Shown piece by piece: positions 18,828-28,313 of a stretch of 64,000 nt of DNA. Source of the stretch: Ideonella aquatica (GTDB lineage: Bacteria > Pseudomonadota > Gammaproteobacteria > Burkholderiales > Burkholderiaceae_C); the NCBI RefSeq assembly GCF_018069755.1, contig NZ_JAGQDE010000008.1:124001-188000 (forward strand), in the 5' to 3' direction. The translations under genes and the position numbers were made by a program. The notes under the pieces are model-generated. The model ran no database searches. It was not told where the DNA came from and saw only the letters and a program-made list of their open reading frames with translations. How positions within the stretch are numbered: position 1 is the first letter of the stretch; each line of letters begins with the position of its first letter.

Positions 18828-20257
18828 TGGACGCCCTGCGCCGCCTGTCGCTGCGCAACCGGCTGCTGCTGGGCATCCTGCTGCCGGTGCTGGCGGTGAT
18901 CGCGCTCAACGGCGTGGTGCTGTACCGCCAGGCGCTGAAGGCGGCCGACACCGCCTACGACCGCACGCTGCTCGCCACCGCCAAGTCGATCGGCGACCTG
19001 CTGGAGGTCGAGCGGGTCGACGGCCGCACGCGGCTGAAATCCACCCTGCTCTACTCGGCGCTGGAAGCCTTCGAGGCCGACAACCGCAGCCGGCTGTACT
19101 ACAAGGTCAGCGGCTTCGACGGCGAGACCGTCTCCGGCTTCGAGGCGCTGCCCACCTGGCGTGGCCGCCTGCCGCAGAAAGGCCCGTACGCCGCGCTGGT
19201 CGACTTCTACGACAGCCACTACGGCCCCACCCCGGTGCGCATGGCGGTGCTGCTGCAACCGGTGACCTGGGACGGCGGCCAGGGCATGGCCACGGTGCAG
19301 GTGGCCGAGACCCTGGAGCTGCGCGAAAGCCTGGCGCGCCAGCTGCTGCTGGGTACGCTGTGGCGCGAAAGCGCGTTGCTGCTGGTGATCGCGGCGGTGG
19401 TGGCCTTTGTGGTGCACCGGGCCATGCGGCCGGTGCAGCGGATCAGCCAGTCGCTGCGGCAGCGCGCCCAGGGTGAGCTGGCGCCGATCGAGGCCACCGA
19501 CGCGCCGCGTGAGCTGCGCCCGCTGGTCGAGGCCACCAACCAGCTGATGGGCCGGCTGCGCGACCTGCTCGAGCAGCAGAAACGCTTCGTGCGCGACAGC
19601 TCGCACCAGCTGCGCACGCCGCTAGCGGTGCTCAAGGCCCAGGTGCAGTCGGCCCGCCGCGGCGACCTGCCGGCCGAGGCGGCGCTGGAGGAGATCGGCC
19701 AGACGGTGGAGCGCGCCACCGAGCTGGCCAACCAGATGCTGGCGCTGGCCAAGGTGGCGCAGCTGCGCCGCCAGGACGATGCGCCGGTGACCGACTGGGC
19801 CGAGGTGGTGCGCCAGTTGGCCCTGGACATGGCACCGCTGATGGCCGAGCGCGAGCTGGACGTGGCGGTGGACCTGCAGGCCGCCCCGGTGCGGGCGCAT
19901 GAATGGGCGCTGCGCGAGCTCAGCCGTAACCTGATCCACAACGCCGTCAAGCATGGCCCGCCCCACTCGGGGCTGACGATCACGCTGCTCAGCGACGGCC
20001 GCCATGCCGCCCTGACCATCGCCGATGGCGGACCGGGCATCTCCGAGGTCCAGCGCCAGCGCCTGTTCCAGCCCTTCTCGGCCGGCGACACCCGCTCCGG
20101 CTCGGGCCTGGGCCTGTCGATCTGCCACGACGTGGTGCTGGCCCTGGGCGGTCAGATCGCGCTGGAGAACCGCGGGCGAGCGGGTGCGGTCCAGGGGCTG
20201 GACGCCATCGTGCGCCTGCCGCTGGCGGCCGCCGCTGAGCGAGAATCGGCGCCGTGA
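18824..20257 (+). CDS. Sensor histidine kinase, TctE-like
   Basis: The 477-residue inner-membrane kinase has a first helix at about 13-35 and a second at about 183-199, enclosing a periplasmic domain of about 145 residues of the TctE/2CSK type. The H-box reads RDSSHQLRTPLAVLKAQ with H261. The ATPase region shows the N-box ELSRNLIHNAVKHG, the G1 box IADGGPGIS and the G2 box GSGLGLSICHDV. The start overlaps the regulator stop by four bases, and the stop overlaps the hslR GTG by four bases (GTGA). Translational coupling with both neighbours is therefore likely. The signal is presumably a carboxylate taken up by the adjacent transporter; this is inference. Confidence 0.92.
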   Translation: MMDALRRLSLRNRLLLGILLPVLAVIALNGVVLYRQALKAADTAYDRTLLATAKSIGDLLEVERVDGRTRLKSTLLYSALEAFEADNRSRLYYKVSGFDGETVSGFEALPTWRGRLPQKGPYAALVDFYDSHYGPTPVRMAVLLQPVTWDGGQGMATVQVAETLELRESLARQLLLGTLWRESALLLVIAAVVAFVVHRAMRPVQRISQSLRQRAQGELAPIEATDAPRELRPLVEATNQLMGRLRDLLEQQKRFVRDSSHQLRTPLAVLKAQVQSARRGDLPAEAALEEIGQTVERATELANQMLALAKVAQLRRQDDAPVTDWAEVVRQLALDMAPLMAERELDVAVDLQAAPVRAHEWALRELSRNLIHNAVKHGPPHSGLTITLLSDGRHAALTIADGGPGISEVQRQRLFQPFSAGDTRSGSGLGLSICHDVVLALGGQIALENRGRAGAVQGLDAIVRLPLAAAAERESAP

Positions 20258-20673
20258 AAGAACTGCCCCTGCGTCAGGAACCCGTGCGCCTGGACAAGTG
20301 GCTCTGGGCCGCGCGCTTCTTCAAGACCCGCGCGCTGGCCGTGGAGGCCATCGGCAAGCACCGCATCGAGGTCAACGGCCAGCCGGTGAAGGCCGGCCGC
20401 GACCTGCGCGTGGGCGACCGCGTCACCCTGCGCGACCCCGGCCTGCCCCCGCGCGAGATCGAGGTGCTGGGCCTGAGCGACATCCGCGGCCCCGCGCCGC
20501 TGGCCCAGACCCTGTACGCCGAAACGCCCGAGAGCCAGCAGCAGCGCGAAGCCGCCCGTGAGCAGCGTCGCCAGGGCGTGGAGCCGGCGCTGGCCATCGG
20601 GCAAGGCCGGCCCACCAAGCGCGACCGACGCCAGCTGGCCGACTGGCAGCGCTGGAGCGCCTCGCTCGACTGA
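20254..20673 (+). CDS. hslR: S4-domain RNA-binding heat-shock protein Hsp15
   Basis: The product has 139 residues, close to Hsp15 (133). Hsp15 binds free 50S subunits carrying nascent chains and helps recycle stalled ribosomes. The N-terminal S4 domain is clear: VRLDKWLWAARFFKTRALA, then IGKHRIEVNGQPVKAGRDLRVGD. The C-terminus is an Arg/Gln-rich tail, as in the family. GTG 20254 overlaps the stop of the histidine kinase. Its usual companions grpE, dnaK and dnaJ follow, but behind a separate heat-shock promoter. Confidence 0.93.
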   Translation: MKELPLRQEPVRLDKWLWAARFFKTRALAVEAIGKHRIEVNGQPVKAGRDLRVGDRVTLRDPGLPPREIEVLGLSDIRGPAPLAQTLYAETPESQQQREAAREQRRQGVEPALAIGQGRPTKRDRRQLADWQRWSASLD

Positions 20674-20699
20674 TCCTGCACTTTTTCGGGCGGCCGGCT

Positions 20700-20727
20700 C
20701 TTGAAAACCGGCCCGCCGTCCCCAGAT
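20700..20727 (+). promoter_or_regulatory. Sigma-32 heat-shock promoter of grpE
   Basis: CTTGAAA (20700-20706) and CCCCAGAT (20720-20727) are separated by 13 nt. This matches the RpoH consensus CTTGAAA / CCCCATNT at all but one defined position. It lies 46 nt before grpE, and no CIRCE-type repeat was seen here. Confidence 0.85.
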
Positions 20728-20773
20728 GCCGCCGCATGCCTGAAAAACCCCAGGCACATCAAGCCTTTAGACC

Positions 20774-21310
20774 ATGACTTCGAACGACGCCACCCCCGAG
20801 TCCACCACCGAGCAGACCCCGCCGGAGTCCGGCGCCCAGGCCGCCACGCCGCCCTCGCTGGAAACCCAGCTGGCCGAGCTGCAGGCCAAGCACACCGAGA
20901 TGGCCGACGCCTACCTGCGCGCCAAGGCCGAGGTCGAGAACATCCGTCGCCGCAGTGACGAAGAGGTCAGCAAGGCGCGCAAGTTCGCGGTGGAATCCTT
21001 CGCCGAGGCCATGCTGCCGGTGCGCGACAGCCTGGAAGCGGCCATCGCCGCGCCGGACGCTCCGGTGGAGAAGGTGCTCGAAGGCGTGCACATCACGCTG
21101 CGCCAGCTGGCCCAGGCGCTGGAGCGCAACAAGGTGCTCGAGGTCAACCCGCCCGCCGGCACGAAGTTCGACCCGCACCAGCACCAGGCCATCAGCATGG
21201 TGCCGGCCGAGCAGGACGCCAACACCGTGGTCTCGGTGCTGCAAAAGGGTTACCTGATTGCCGACCGCGTGCTGCGGCCGGCGCTGGTCACCGTGGCGGC
21301 GCCCAAGTAA
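20774..21310 (+). CDS. grpE: Nucleotide exchange factor GrpE
   Basis: The 178-residue product releases ADP from DnaK and thereby drives substrate release. The N-terminal 35 residues are disordered (Thr/Glu/Pro-rich). A long dimerisation coiled coil follows ([19 protein letters not shown], then [19 protein letters not shown]). The beta-domain carries [16 protein letters not shown] and the closing signature [23 protein letters not shown]. It is the first gene behind the sigma-32 promoter, with dnaK 114 nt downstream. Confidence 0.97.
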   Translation: MTSNDATPESTTEQTPPESGAQAATPPSLETQLAELQAKHTEMADAYLRAKAEVENIRRRSDEEVSKARKFAVESFAEAMLPVRDSLEAAIAAPDAPVEKVLEGVHITLRQLAQALERNKVLEVNPPAGTKFDPHQHQAISMVPAEQDANTVVSVLQKGYLIADRVLRPALVTVAAPK

Positions 21311-21357
21311 ACACTGCTTCAGCGCAAGTCCGGCGCACACGCAGGGCCCCCACAGCC

Positions 21358-21385
21358 CTTGAAGTCGGACGAGCCAACCACAACT
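21358..21385 (+). promoter_or_regulatory. Possible second sigma-32 promoter, before dnaK
   Basis: CTTGAAG (21358-21364) followed after 13 nt by CCACAACT (21378-21385) resembles an RpoH promoter with a weak -10. It lies in the 114-nt grpE-dnaK gap, 39 nt before the dnaK start. Confidence 0.4.
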
Positions 21386-21424
21386 CCAAACACATCCAGA
21401 CATTCCTCACAGGAGCATCAGAAC

Positions 21425-23357
<1,933 letters not shown>

Positions 23358-23359
<2 letters not shown>

Positions 23360-23402
23360 TATTCCTGACGGCCCGAACCGAGGTTCGGGTCGCCGGAATA
23401 TC
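23358..23402 (+). repeat. First dnaK-dnaJ intergenic hairpin
   Basis: Outer arms GATATTCC (23358-23365) and GGAATATC (23395-23402) pair perfectly. Inner arms CCCGAACC (23372-23379) and GGTTCGGG (23382-23389) also pair perfectly with a 2-nt loop. The outer arm begins inside the dnaK stop codon, and no T tract follows. Confidence 0.8.
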
Positions 23403-23449
23403 TCGCCGCGTTGGAGGTCACAGGCCATGCCTGAACCTCAACGCGGCGA
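23403..23449 (+). repeat. Second dnaK-dnaJ intergenic hairpin
   Basis: TCGCCGCGTT (23403-23412) pairs with AACGCGGCGA (23440-23449), extended inward by GAGGT (23414-23418) with ACCTC (23435-23439) across a one-base bulge. It directly abuts the first hairpin and ends 27 nt before the dnaJ start. No T tract follows. Confidence 0.8.
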
Positions 23450-23476
23450 TTTGCGTATATGAACAGCGAGCCCTGT

Positions 23477-24628
23477 ATGGCCAAGCGTGATTACTACGAG
23501 GTTCTGGGGGTGGCGAAGAACGCCTCTGAGGACGACATCAAGAAGGCCTACCGCAAGCTGGCCATGAAGTACCACCCTGACCGCAACCAGGGTGATGACG
23601 CCAAGGCCGCCGAGGAGAAGTTCAAGGAGGCCAAGGAGGCCTACGAGATGCTCTCCGACGCCCAGAAGCGCGCGGCCTACGACCAGTACGGCCATGCGGG
23701 CGTCGATCCGAACGCCGGCATGGGCCGCGGCGGCCCCGGGGCGGAAGGCTTCGGTGGCTTTGCCGAGGCCTTTGGCGACATCTTTGGCGACATCTTCGGC
23801 GGCGGCCAGGGCGGTGGCCGGCGGGGTGGCGGCGGCCAGCAGGTCTACCGCGGCGCCGATCTCAGCTACGCGATGGAGATCACGCTGGAGGAAGCCGCCA
23901 ACGGCAAGGACAGCCAGATCCGCATTCCCTCCTGGGACAACTGCGACACCTGCGGCGGCACCGGCGCCAAGCCGGGCACCAAGGCCAAGACCTGCACCAC
24001 CTGCAATGGCTCGGGCACGGTGCACATGCGCCAGGGCTTCTTCAGCATCCAGCAGAGCTGCCCGCACTGCCATGGCACCGGCAAGATCATCCCCGAGCCC
24101 TGCACCGCCTGCAACGGCGCCGGCAAGATCAAGCGCCAGAAGACGCTGGAGGTCAAGATCCCGGCCGGCATCAACGAGGGCATGCGCATCCGCTCGGCCG
24201 GCAACGGCGAGCCCGGGCAGAACGGCGGCCCGCCGGGCGATCTCTACATCGAGATCCGCATCAAGCCGCACGAGATCTTCGAGCGTGACGGCGACGACCT
24301 GCACTGCACCGTGCCGATTGGCCTGACCACGGCCGCCCTGGGCGGCACGGTGGAGGTGCCCACGCTGTCGGGCAAGGTCGAGATCGAGCTGCCCGAGGGC
24401 ACCCAGCACGGCAAGACCTTCCGCCTGCGCGGCAAGGGCATCAAGGGCATCCGCTCGGCCTACCCGGGTGACCTGTTCACGCACGTGTCCATCGAGACGC
24501 CGGTCAAGCTCACCGAGCACCAGCGCAAGCTGCTCAAGGAGCTGGACGAGTCCTTCAAGAAGGGCGGTGACAAGCACTCGCCCAACTCCAAGAGCTGGGC
24601 TGACCGGGTCAAGGACCTGTTCAAGTAA
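23477..24628 (+). CDS. dnaJ: Chaperone DnaJ (Hsp40)
   Basis: The 383-residue product stimulates DnaK ATPase and presents substrates. The J domain (about 4-70) has KYHPDRN with the essential HPD. A Gly/Phe-rich segment (about 75-125) follows. Four zinc-binding CXXCXGXG repeats are visible, starting [24 protein letters not shown] and CTACNGAG, so this is a type I DnaJ. The C-terminal beta domains hold the substrate. ATG 23477 ([11 protein letters not shown]) is the canonical start; the in-frame ATG at 23459 would add six residues. It is probably transcribed with dnaK through the two hairpins. Confidence 0.97.
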   Translation: MAKRDYYEVLGVAKNASEDDIKKAYRKLAMKYHPDRNQGDDAKAAEEKFKEAKEAYEMLSDAQKRAAYDQYGHAGVDPNAGMGRGGPGAEGFGGFAEAFGDIFGDIFGGGQGGGRRGGGGQQVYRGADLSYAMEITLEEAANGKDSQIRIPSWDNCDTCGGTGAKPGTKAKTCTTCNGSGTVHMRQGFFSIQQSCPHCHGTGKIIPEPCTACNGAGKIKRQKTLEVKIPAGINEGMRIRSAGNGEPGQNGGPPGDLYIEIRIKPHEIFERDGDDLHCTVPIGLTTAALGGTVEVPTLSGKVEIELPEGTQHGKTFRLRGKGIKGIRSAYPGDLFTHVSIETPVKLTEHQRKLLKELDESFKKGGDKHSPNSKSWADRVKDLFK

Positions 24629-24647
24629 GGCCGCCGTCTCCCTGCTG

Positions 24648-24680
24648 AAGGCCCGCTGGCGCCCTGCTCGCGGGCCTTTT
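24648..24680 (+). terminator. Intrinsic terminator of the grpE-dnaK-dnaJ unit
   Basis: AAGGCCCGC (24648-24656) pairs perfectly with GCGGGCCTT (24670-24678), followed by a run of T. Confidence 0.9.
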
Positions 24681-24814
24681 GCCATGCCGGGCCGGCTCAA
24701 GTTCCTTGGCCAGCGGCCGAAACAGCCGAACAGGACCCAGCACCAGCTTGCAGGCTTGGCGCCGGGCAGGCTGTCGCGTGCTCACGCCGCATGGCAGCAC
24801 CGACGGAGACCCGC

Positions 24815-26461
24815 ATGGCCACGACCCTCACCCCCTACAGCCAGCTTCATGCGCTGATCATCGACGACATGTCGGTGCAGCAGACCACGCTGCGCGGCCA
24901 GCTGGCGTCGCTGGGCATCGGCAAGGTGGATGTGGCCAGCAATGCCGAGGACGCGCTGCGCCAGGTGCGGGCCAAGCACTTCCACCTGATCTTGTGCGAC
25001 TACAACCTGAACAGCCGCACCGACGGCCAGCAGCTGTTCGAGCACCTGCGCGAGCTGGACCTGCTGCCCCCCGACTGCCTGTTCTTCATGATCACCGCCG
25101 AGGGCGGCTACGCCTCGGTCGCTGCCGCCACCGAACACAAGCCCGACGCCTACCTGCTCAAGCCGATCACCGCGGCCGACATTGGCGAGCGCCTGCGTAC
25201 CCTGCTCGACCGCCGCCACGCCCTGTTGCCGATCAGCCAGTGCCTGCGCAAGCACGACCTGGCCGGCGCGGTGCAGGCCTGCGACGAGGCGCTGGCGCTG
25301 AAGAACCGCTGGTTCGTGCAGGCCCTGCAGCTCAAGGGCCAGACCCTGCTGCACATGGGCCGACCCGAGGATGCCAAGACGGTGTACCGCCAGGCGCTGG
25401 ACCTGCGCGCCGACCTGGTCTGGGCGCAGCTGGGGCTGGCGCGCGCCCACAAGGCGGCCGGTCAGTTCGAGCAGGCACGCATGATTGCCCAGGACATCGT
25501 GGCCAGCCACCACGGCGAGCGGCACCTGGCGGCTTATGACGTGCTGGCCGAGTCGCTGGAGTCGCTGGGCGATGCACAGGGCGCGATGTGGGTACTGAAG
25601 GACGCCGCCCGTGTGGTGCCTTCCAGCAAGCGTCACCGGCTGCTGGGCGAAAGTGCCTACCGCAATGGTGATCTGGACACTGCCAAGGCCAGCCTGAGCC
25701 AGGTGGCCAAGGCCACGCGCAACTCGGTGGTGGCACAGTCCTCCGATGTGCTGATGCTCGCCCAGACCCTGGTCGACCGCGGCGAGGTGTCCGAGGCCCT
25801 GGGCGTGCTGGCGGACACACCCGGCGGCGCCACGCACTGCGCGGTCTTCGGTCCGGCCTCGCAGGCCATTCGCGCCCAGGCGCTGGCACGCAAGGGCGAC
25901 GCCGGCGGTGCCGCGGCGGCGCTGGAGCAAGCCCGGCAGCTGCTGCGCAAGCCCAAGGCCGATCTGGCCACGGTGGCGCTGGCGCGGGCCGAGCTGGTGA
26001 CCGGCGACGAGCAGGCGGGCCTGGCCCTGCTGCAGCAGGCCGTGAGCGCCGACCACGAGAACCCGCGCGTCAAGCAGCTGATCGGCAAGGCGCTGGCCGA
26101 CACCGGCCACGAGGACAAGCTGGCCCAGGTGATCGAGGCTGCGGCCGCTGGTCTGGAGAACCGCGTCAAGGCGGCCAAGACGCTGTTCCGCGACAGCCGC
26201 CTGGTGGAGGCCCTGGCCGAGATCGAGGCCGCGGTGCACGACTACCCCGAGAACACCGCGGTGCTGCTGCAGGCCGCGCAAATGAACTGCCTGTCGCTGC
26301 GGCTGCAAAAGCTTCTCGACCCCGTGGTGCTGGAGCGCGTGCAACAGTACCTGGCGCGGCTGGACAAGCTGTTGCCCGGCAACGACCGCGTGACGCAGAT
26401 GCAACGCTACTTCCGCGAAACGCTGGAGCAGCTGATGGCGCCGCAAAAGCTGGCCGCCTGA
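24815..26461 (+). CDS. Response regulator with receiver domain fused to TPR repeats
   Basis: The product has 548 residues. Residues 8-130 form an intact receiver: acid pair D17/D18, phospho-acceptor D62 in LILCDYNLN, T94 and K116 in YLLKPI. The rest (about 135-545) is all-helical with TPR-like repeats (for example AVQACDEALAL, AKTVYRQALDLRADLVWAQLGLAR, and ALAEIEAAVHDYPENTAVLLQAA). There is no DNA-binding, GGDEF or enzymatic output domain, so output is probably by protein contact. GGAG at 24805-24808 supports ATG 24815 rather than ATG 24791. A 202-residue histidine kinase gene follows 10 nt downstream. The cellular role is unknown. Confidence 0.88.
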   Translation: MATTLTPYSQLHALIIDDMSVQQTTLRGQLASLGIGKVDVASNAEDALRQVRAKHFHLILCDYNLNSRTDGQQLFEHLRELDLLPPDCLFFMITAEGGYASVAAATEHKPDAYLLKPITAADIGERLRTLLDRRHALLPISQCLRKHDLAGAVQACDEALALKNRWFVQALQLKGQTLLHMGRPEDAKTVYRQALDLRADLVWAQLGLARAHKAAGQFEQARMIAQDIVASHHGERHLAAYDVLAESLESLGDAQGAMWVLKDAARVVPSSKRHRLLGESAYRNGDLDTAKASLSQVAKATRNSVVAQSSDVLMLAQTLVDRGEVSEALGVLADTPGGATHCAVFGPASQAIRAQALARKGDAGGAAAALEQARQLLRKPKADLATVALARAELVTGDEQAGLALLQQAVSADHENPRVKQLIGKALADTGHEDKLAQVIEAAAAGLENRVKAAKTLFRDSRLVEALAEIEAAVHDYPENTAVLLQAAQMNCLSLRLQKLLDPVVLERVQQYLARLDKLLPGNDRVTQMQRYFRETLEQLMAPQKLAA

Positions 26462-26471
26462 CGCGCTGACC

Positions 26472-27080
26472 ATGGACTCGCGTGCGGCCGCGCTGGTCGT
26501 CCACGACCTCAAGAATGAGTTGGGCGCACTGGAAGCCCGGCTGCAGGTCCTGGCCGAGCGTGTGGACGACCCCGCCGCCGCCCAGGCCCGCGACGATTGC
26601 CGCGCGCTGCGCGAGCGCTTTGTGCAGTACCTGCTGGTCTACGGTCACGATCACGGCCTGCGCGCCCACCCCAGCGACGAAGATCCCGCCGAACTGCTCG
26701 ACCACCTGGCCCAGGCCACTGCCCGGCGCCATCCCTCGCTGCAGACCGAGGTGCTGCTGCGCCACGGCGCGCCGCCCTTTGCCTTCTACGACGCGCGCCT
26801 GGTGCGCCTGGCGCTGGAGGCGGCGCTGCACAACGCGGTGCGTTTCGCACGCGGCTGGATCGGTTTGCAGGCTTTTCGGCGCGGCGCGACGCTGGTGTTT
26901 CGGGTCGAGGACGACGGCCCGGGACCGGGCAGTGCCGACCCCGGCGCGGCCCACGCCACCGGCCTGGGCACCGCGCTGTGCGAGGCGGTGGCCCGCGCCC
27001 ACGGCGGCACCGGTGCGCAGGTCAGTCTGGCGCCCCGGCCGGGGGGCGGCGCGCGCTTCGAGCTGTGCCTGCCGGCCTGA
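26472..27080 (+). CDS. Minimal soluble histidine kinase
   Basis: The product has only 202 residues and no transmembrane or sensor domain. The H-box is at the very N-terminus (VVHDLKNELGALEARL, H11). The ATPase part has an N-box (LEAALHNAVRFARG, N121), a G1 box (EDDGPGPG, about 147-153) and a G2 box (GLGTALCEAVARAHGG, about 164-179). All elements for autophosphorylation are present in reduced form. Adjacent to the receiver-TPR gene with a 10-nt gap, it is the obvious partner for D62 of that protein. With no sensor of its own, it probably receives its input from a bound protein. It converges on the radical SAM gene. Confidence 0.82.
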   Translation: MDSRAAALVVHDLKNELGALEARLQVLAERVDDPAAAQARDDCRALRERFVQYLLVYGHDHGLRAHPSDEDPAELLDHLAQATARRHPSLQTEVLLRHGAPPFAFYDARLVRLALEAALHNAVRFARGWIGLQAFRRGATLVFRVEDDGPGPGSADPGAAHATGLGTALCEAVARAHGGTGAQVSLAPRPGGGARFELCLPA

Positions 27081-27089
27081 AGCGGCGGC

Positions 27090-28253
27090 TCAGAACAAGG
27101 CCGATTGCAGCATCTCGCCCGGCCGCGCCGATGGCGCCGGTCGGCGGAACTGGCTGCGGTCCAGCGCCACCCTCTCGCGGTTCAGGCCCAGACGGGCGCA
27201 GGCCTTGTGAAAACGCTGGCGGCGCAGCTCGGCCCAGATGCCTTCGCCCTGCATGCGGCTGCCGAAACGGGCGTCGTTGTCCTGGCCGCCGCGCTGCTCA
27301 CGCACCCGGGCCATGACGCGCGCCGCGCGCTCGGGGAAGTGCTGCTGCAGCCAGTGCTGGAACAAGGGCGACACCTCCCAGGGCAGGCGCAGCGGGATGG
27401 AGAACGCCCGCGTGGCGCCGGCCTCGGCCGCGGCCGCCAGGATGGCTTCCAGTTCGGGCTCATTGAGGAATGGGATCACCGGCGACACGCTGACGCCCAC
27501 CGGCACCCCGGCCTCGGCCAGCTGCCGGATCACCTGCAGCCGGCGCTCCGGCGACGCGGCACGCGGCTCCATCACGCGGGAAAGCGCCGGGTCCAGGCTG
27601 GTGACCGACACATAGACCGCGGCCAGGCCCTGGCGACCCATTGGGCCGATCAGGTCCAGGTCGCGCAGCACGCCGGCCGACTTGGTGATCAGTGCGAAGG
27701 GGTGGTGGCACTCTGACAGCACCTCGATCACCGAGCGGGTGATGCGCAGCTCGCGCTCGGCGGGCTGGTAGGCGTCGGTGGCGGCGCCAATGCACAGATC
27801 CAGCGGCGTGTAGCTGCGGCTGGCCAGGGTCTCGCGCAGGCGCTCGGCGGCGTTGGCCTTGGCGATGATGCGCGTTTCGAAATCCAGCCCCGGCGACAGG
27901 TTCAGGTAGCTGTGGGTGGGTCGGGCGTAGCAGTAGATGCAGCCGTGCTCGCAGCCCCGATAGGGGTTGATCGAGACATCAAAGCTGATGTCCGGCGAGT
28001 TGTTGCCGGTGAGGATGGAGCGCACCGACTGCATCGTGACCTGGGTGACCGCGGGGGGCGCTGCCTGTGCCAGATCGTCCAGCGTGCCCCAGCCGTCGTC
28101 GACCAGCTCGCGCTGCTCGCTGCTGAAGCGGTGCGGCAGCGCCCACTCGGTGCCGCGCCCCTTGATGGGCGCATGGCGGGGCGAGCGCAACCACTGGATG
28201 GGCTGGGCGGCGAGGTGCGCGGCGGGGGCGCAGGCAGGTACGGCGGACGGCAT
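27090..28253 (-). CDS. PA0069-type radical SAM protein
   Basis: The product has 387 residues. The radical SAM cluster motif is C101, C105 and C108 in YRGCEHGCIYCYARP. The preceding KGRGTEWALPHRF and SILTGNNSPDISFDVSINPYRG are typical of the PA0069/SplB-like group related to spore photoproduct lyase, whose exact reaction is not established. The conserved interior includes TKSAGVLRDLDLIGPM, SVTSLDPALSRVMEPRAASPERRL and VSVSPVIPFLNEPELE. A consensus LexA box covers the start codon region (28253-28272), so the gene is probably SOS-induced, which fits a DNA damage role. No ribosome binding site precedes ATG 28253. Confidence 0.85.
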   Translation of the reverse strand: MPSAVPACAPAAHLAAQPIQWLRSPRHAPIKGRGTEWALPHRFSSEQRELVDDGWGTLDDLAQAAPPAVTQVTMQSVRSILTGNNSPDISFDVSINPYRGCEHGCIYCYARPTHSYLNLSPGLDFETRIIAKANAAERLRETLASRSYTPLDLCIGAATDAYQPAERELRITRSVIEVLSECHHPFALITKSAGVLRDLDLIGPMGRQGLAAVYVSVTSLDPALSRVMEPRAASPERRLQVIRQLAEAGVPVGVSVSPVIPFLNEPELEAILAAAAEAGATRAFSIPLRLPWEVSPLFQHWLQQHFPERAARVMARVREQRGGQDNDARFGSRMQGEGIWAELRRQRFHKACARLGLNRERVALDRSQFRRPAPSARPGEMLQSALF

Positions 28254-28272
28254 ACTGTGAATCTATACAGTA
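28253..28272 (-). promoter_or_regulatory. LexA (SOS) box over the start of the radical SAM gene
   Basis: TACTGT (28253-28258) and ACAGTA (28267-28272) flank 8 nt, a full match to the CTGT-N8-ACAG proteobacterial LexA consensus with TA extensions. The symmetry continues to 28252 and 28273. On the minus strand TATAGA (28267-28262) may be the -10; it lies 8 nt before ATG 28253, so repressor would block polymerase directly. Confidence 0.85.
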
Positions 28273-28313
28273 TTGTCCGCGGGCGCAAGCCCGGGGTGCT
28301 CCGGAGTGGACGC

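Noticed and set aside
20674-21424. Search for CIRCE (HrcA) repeats upstream of grpE and dnaK
   Set aside because: No TTAGCACTC-type inverted repeat was seen; a sigma-32 promoter was found instead.
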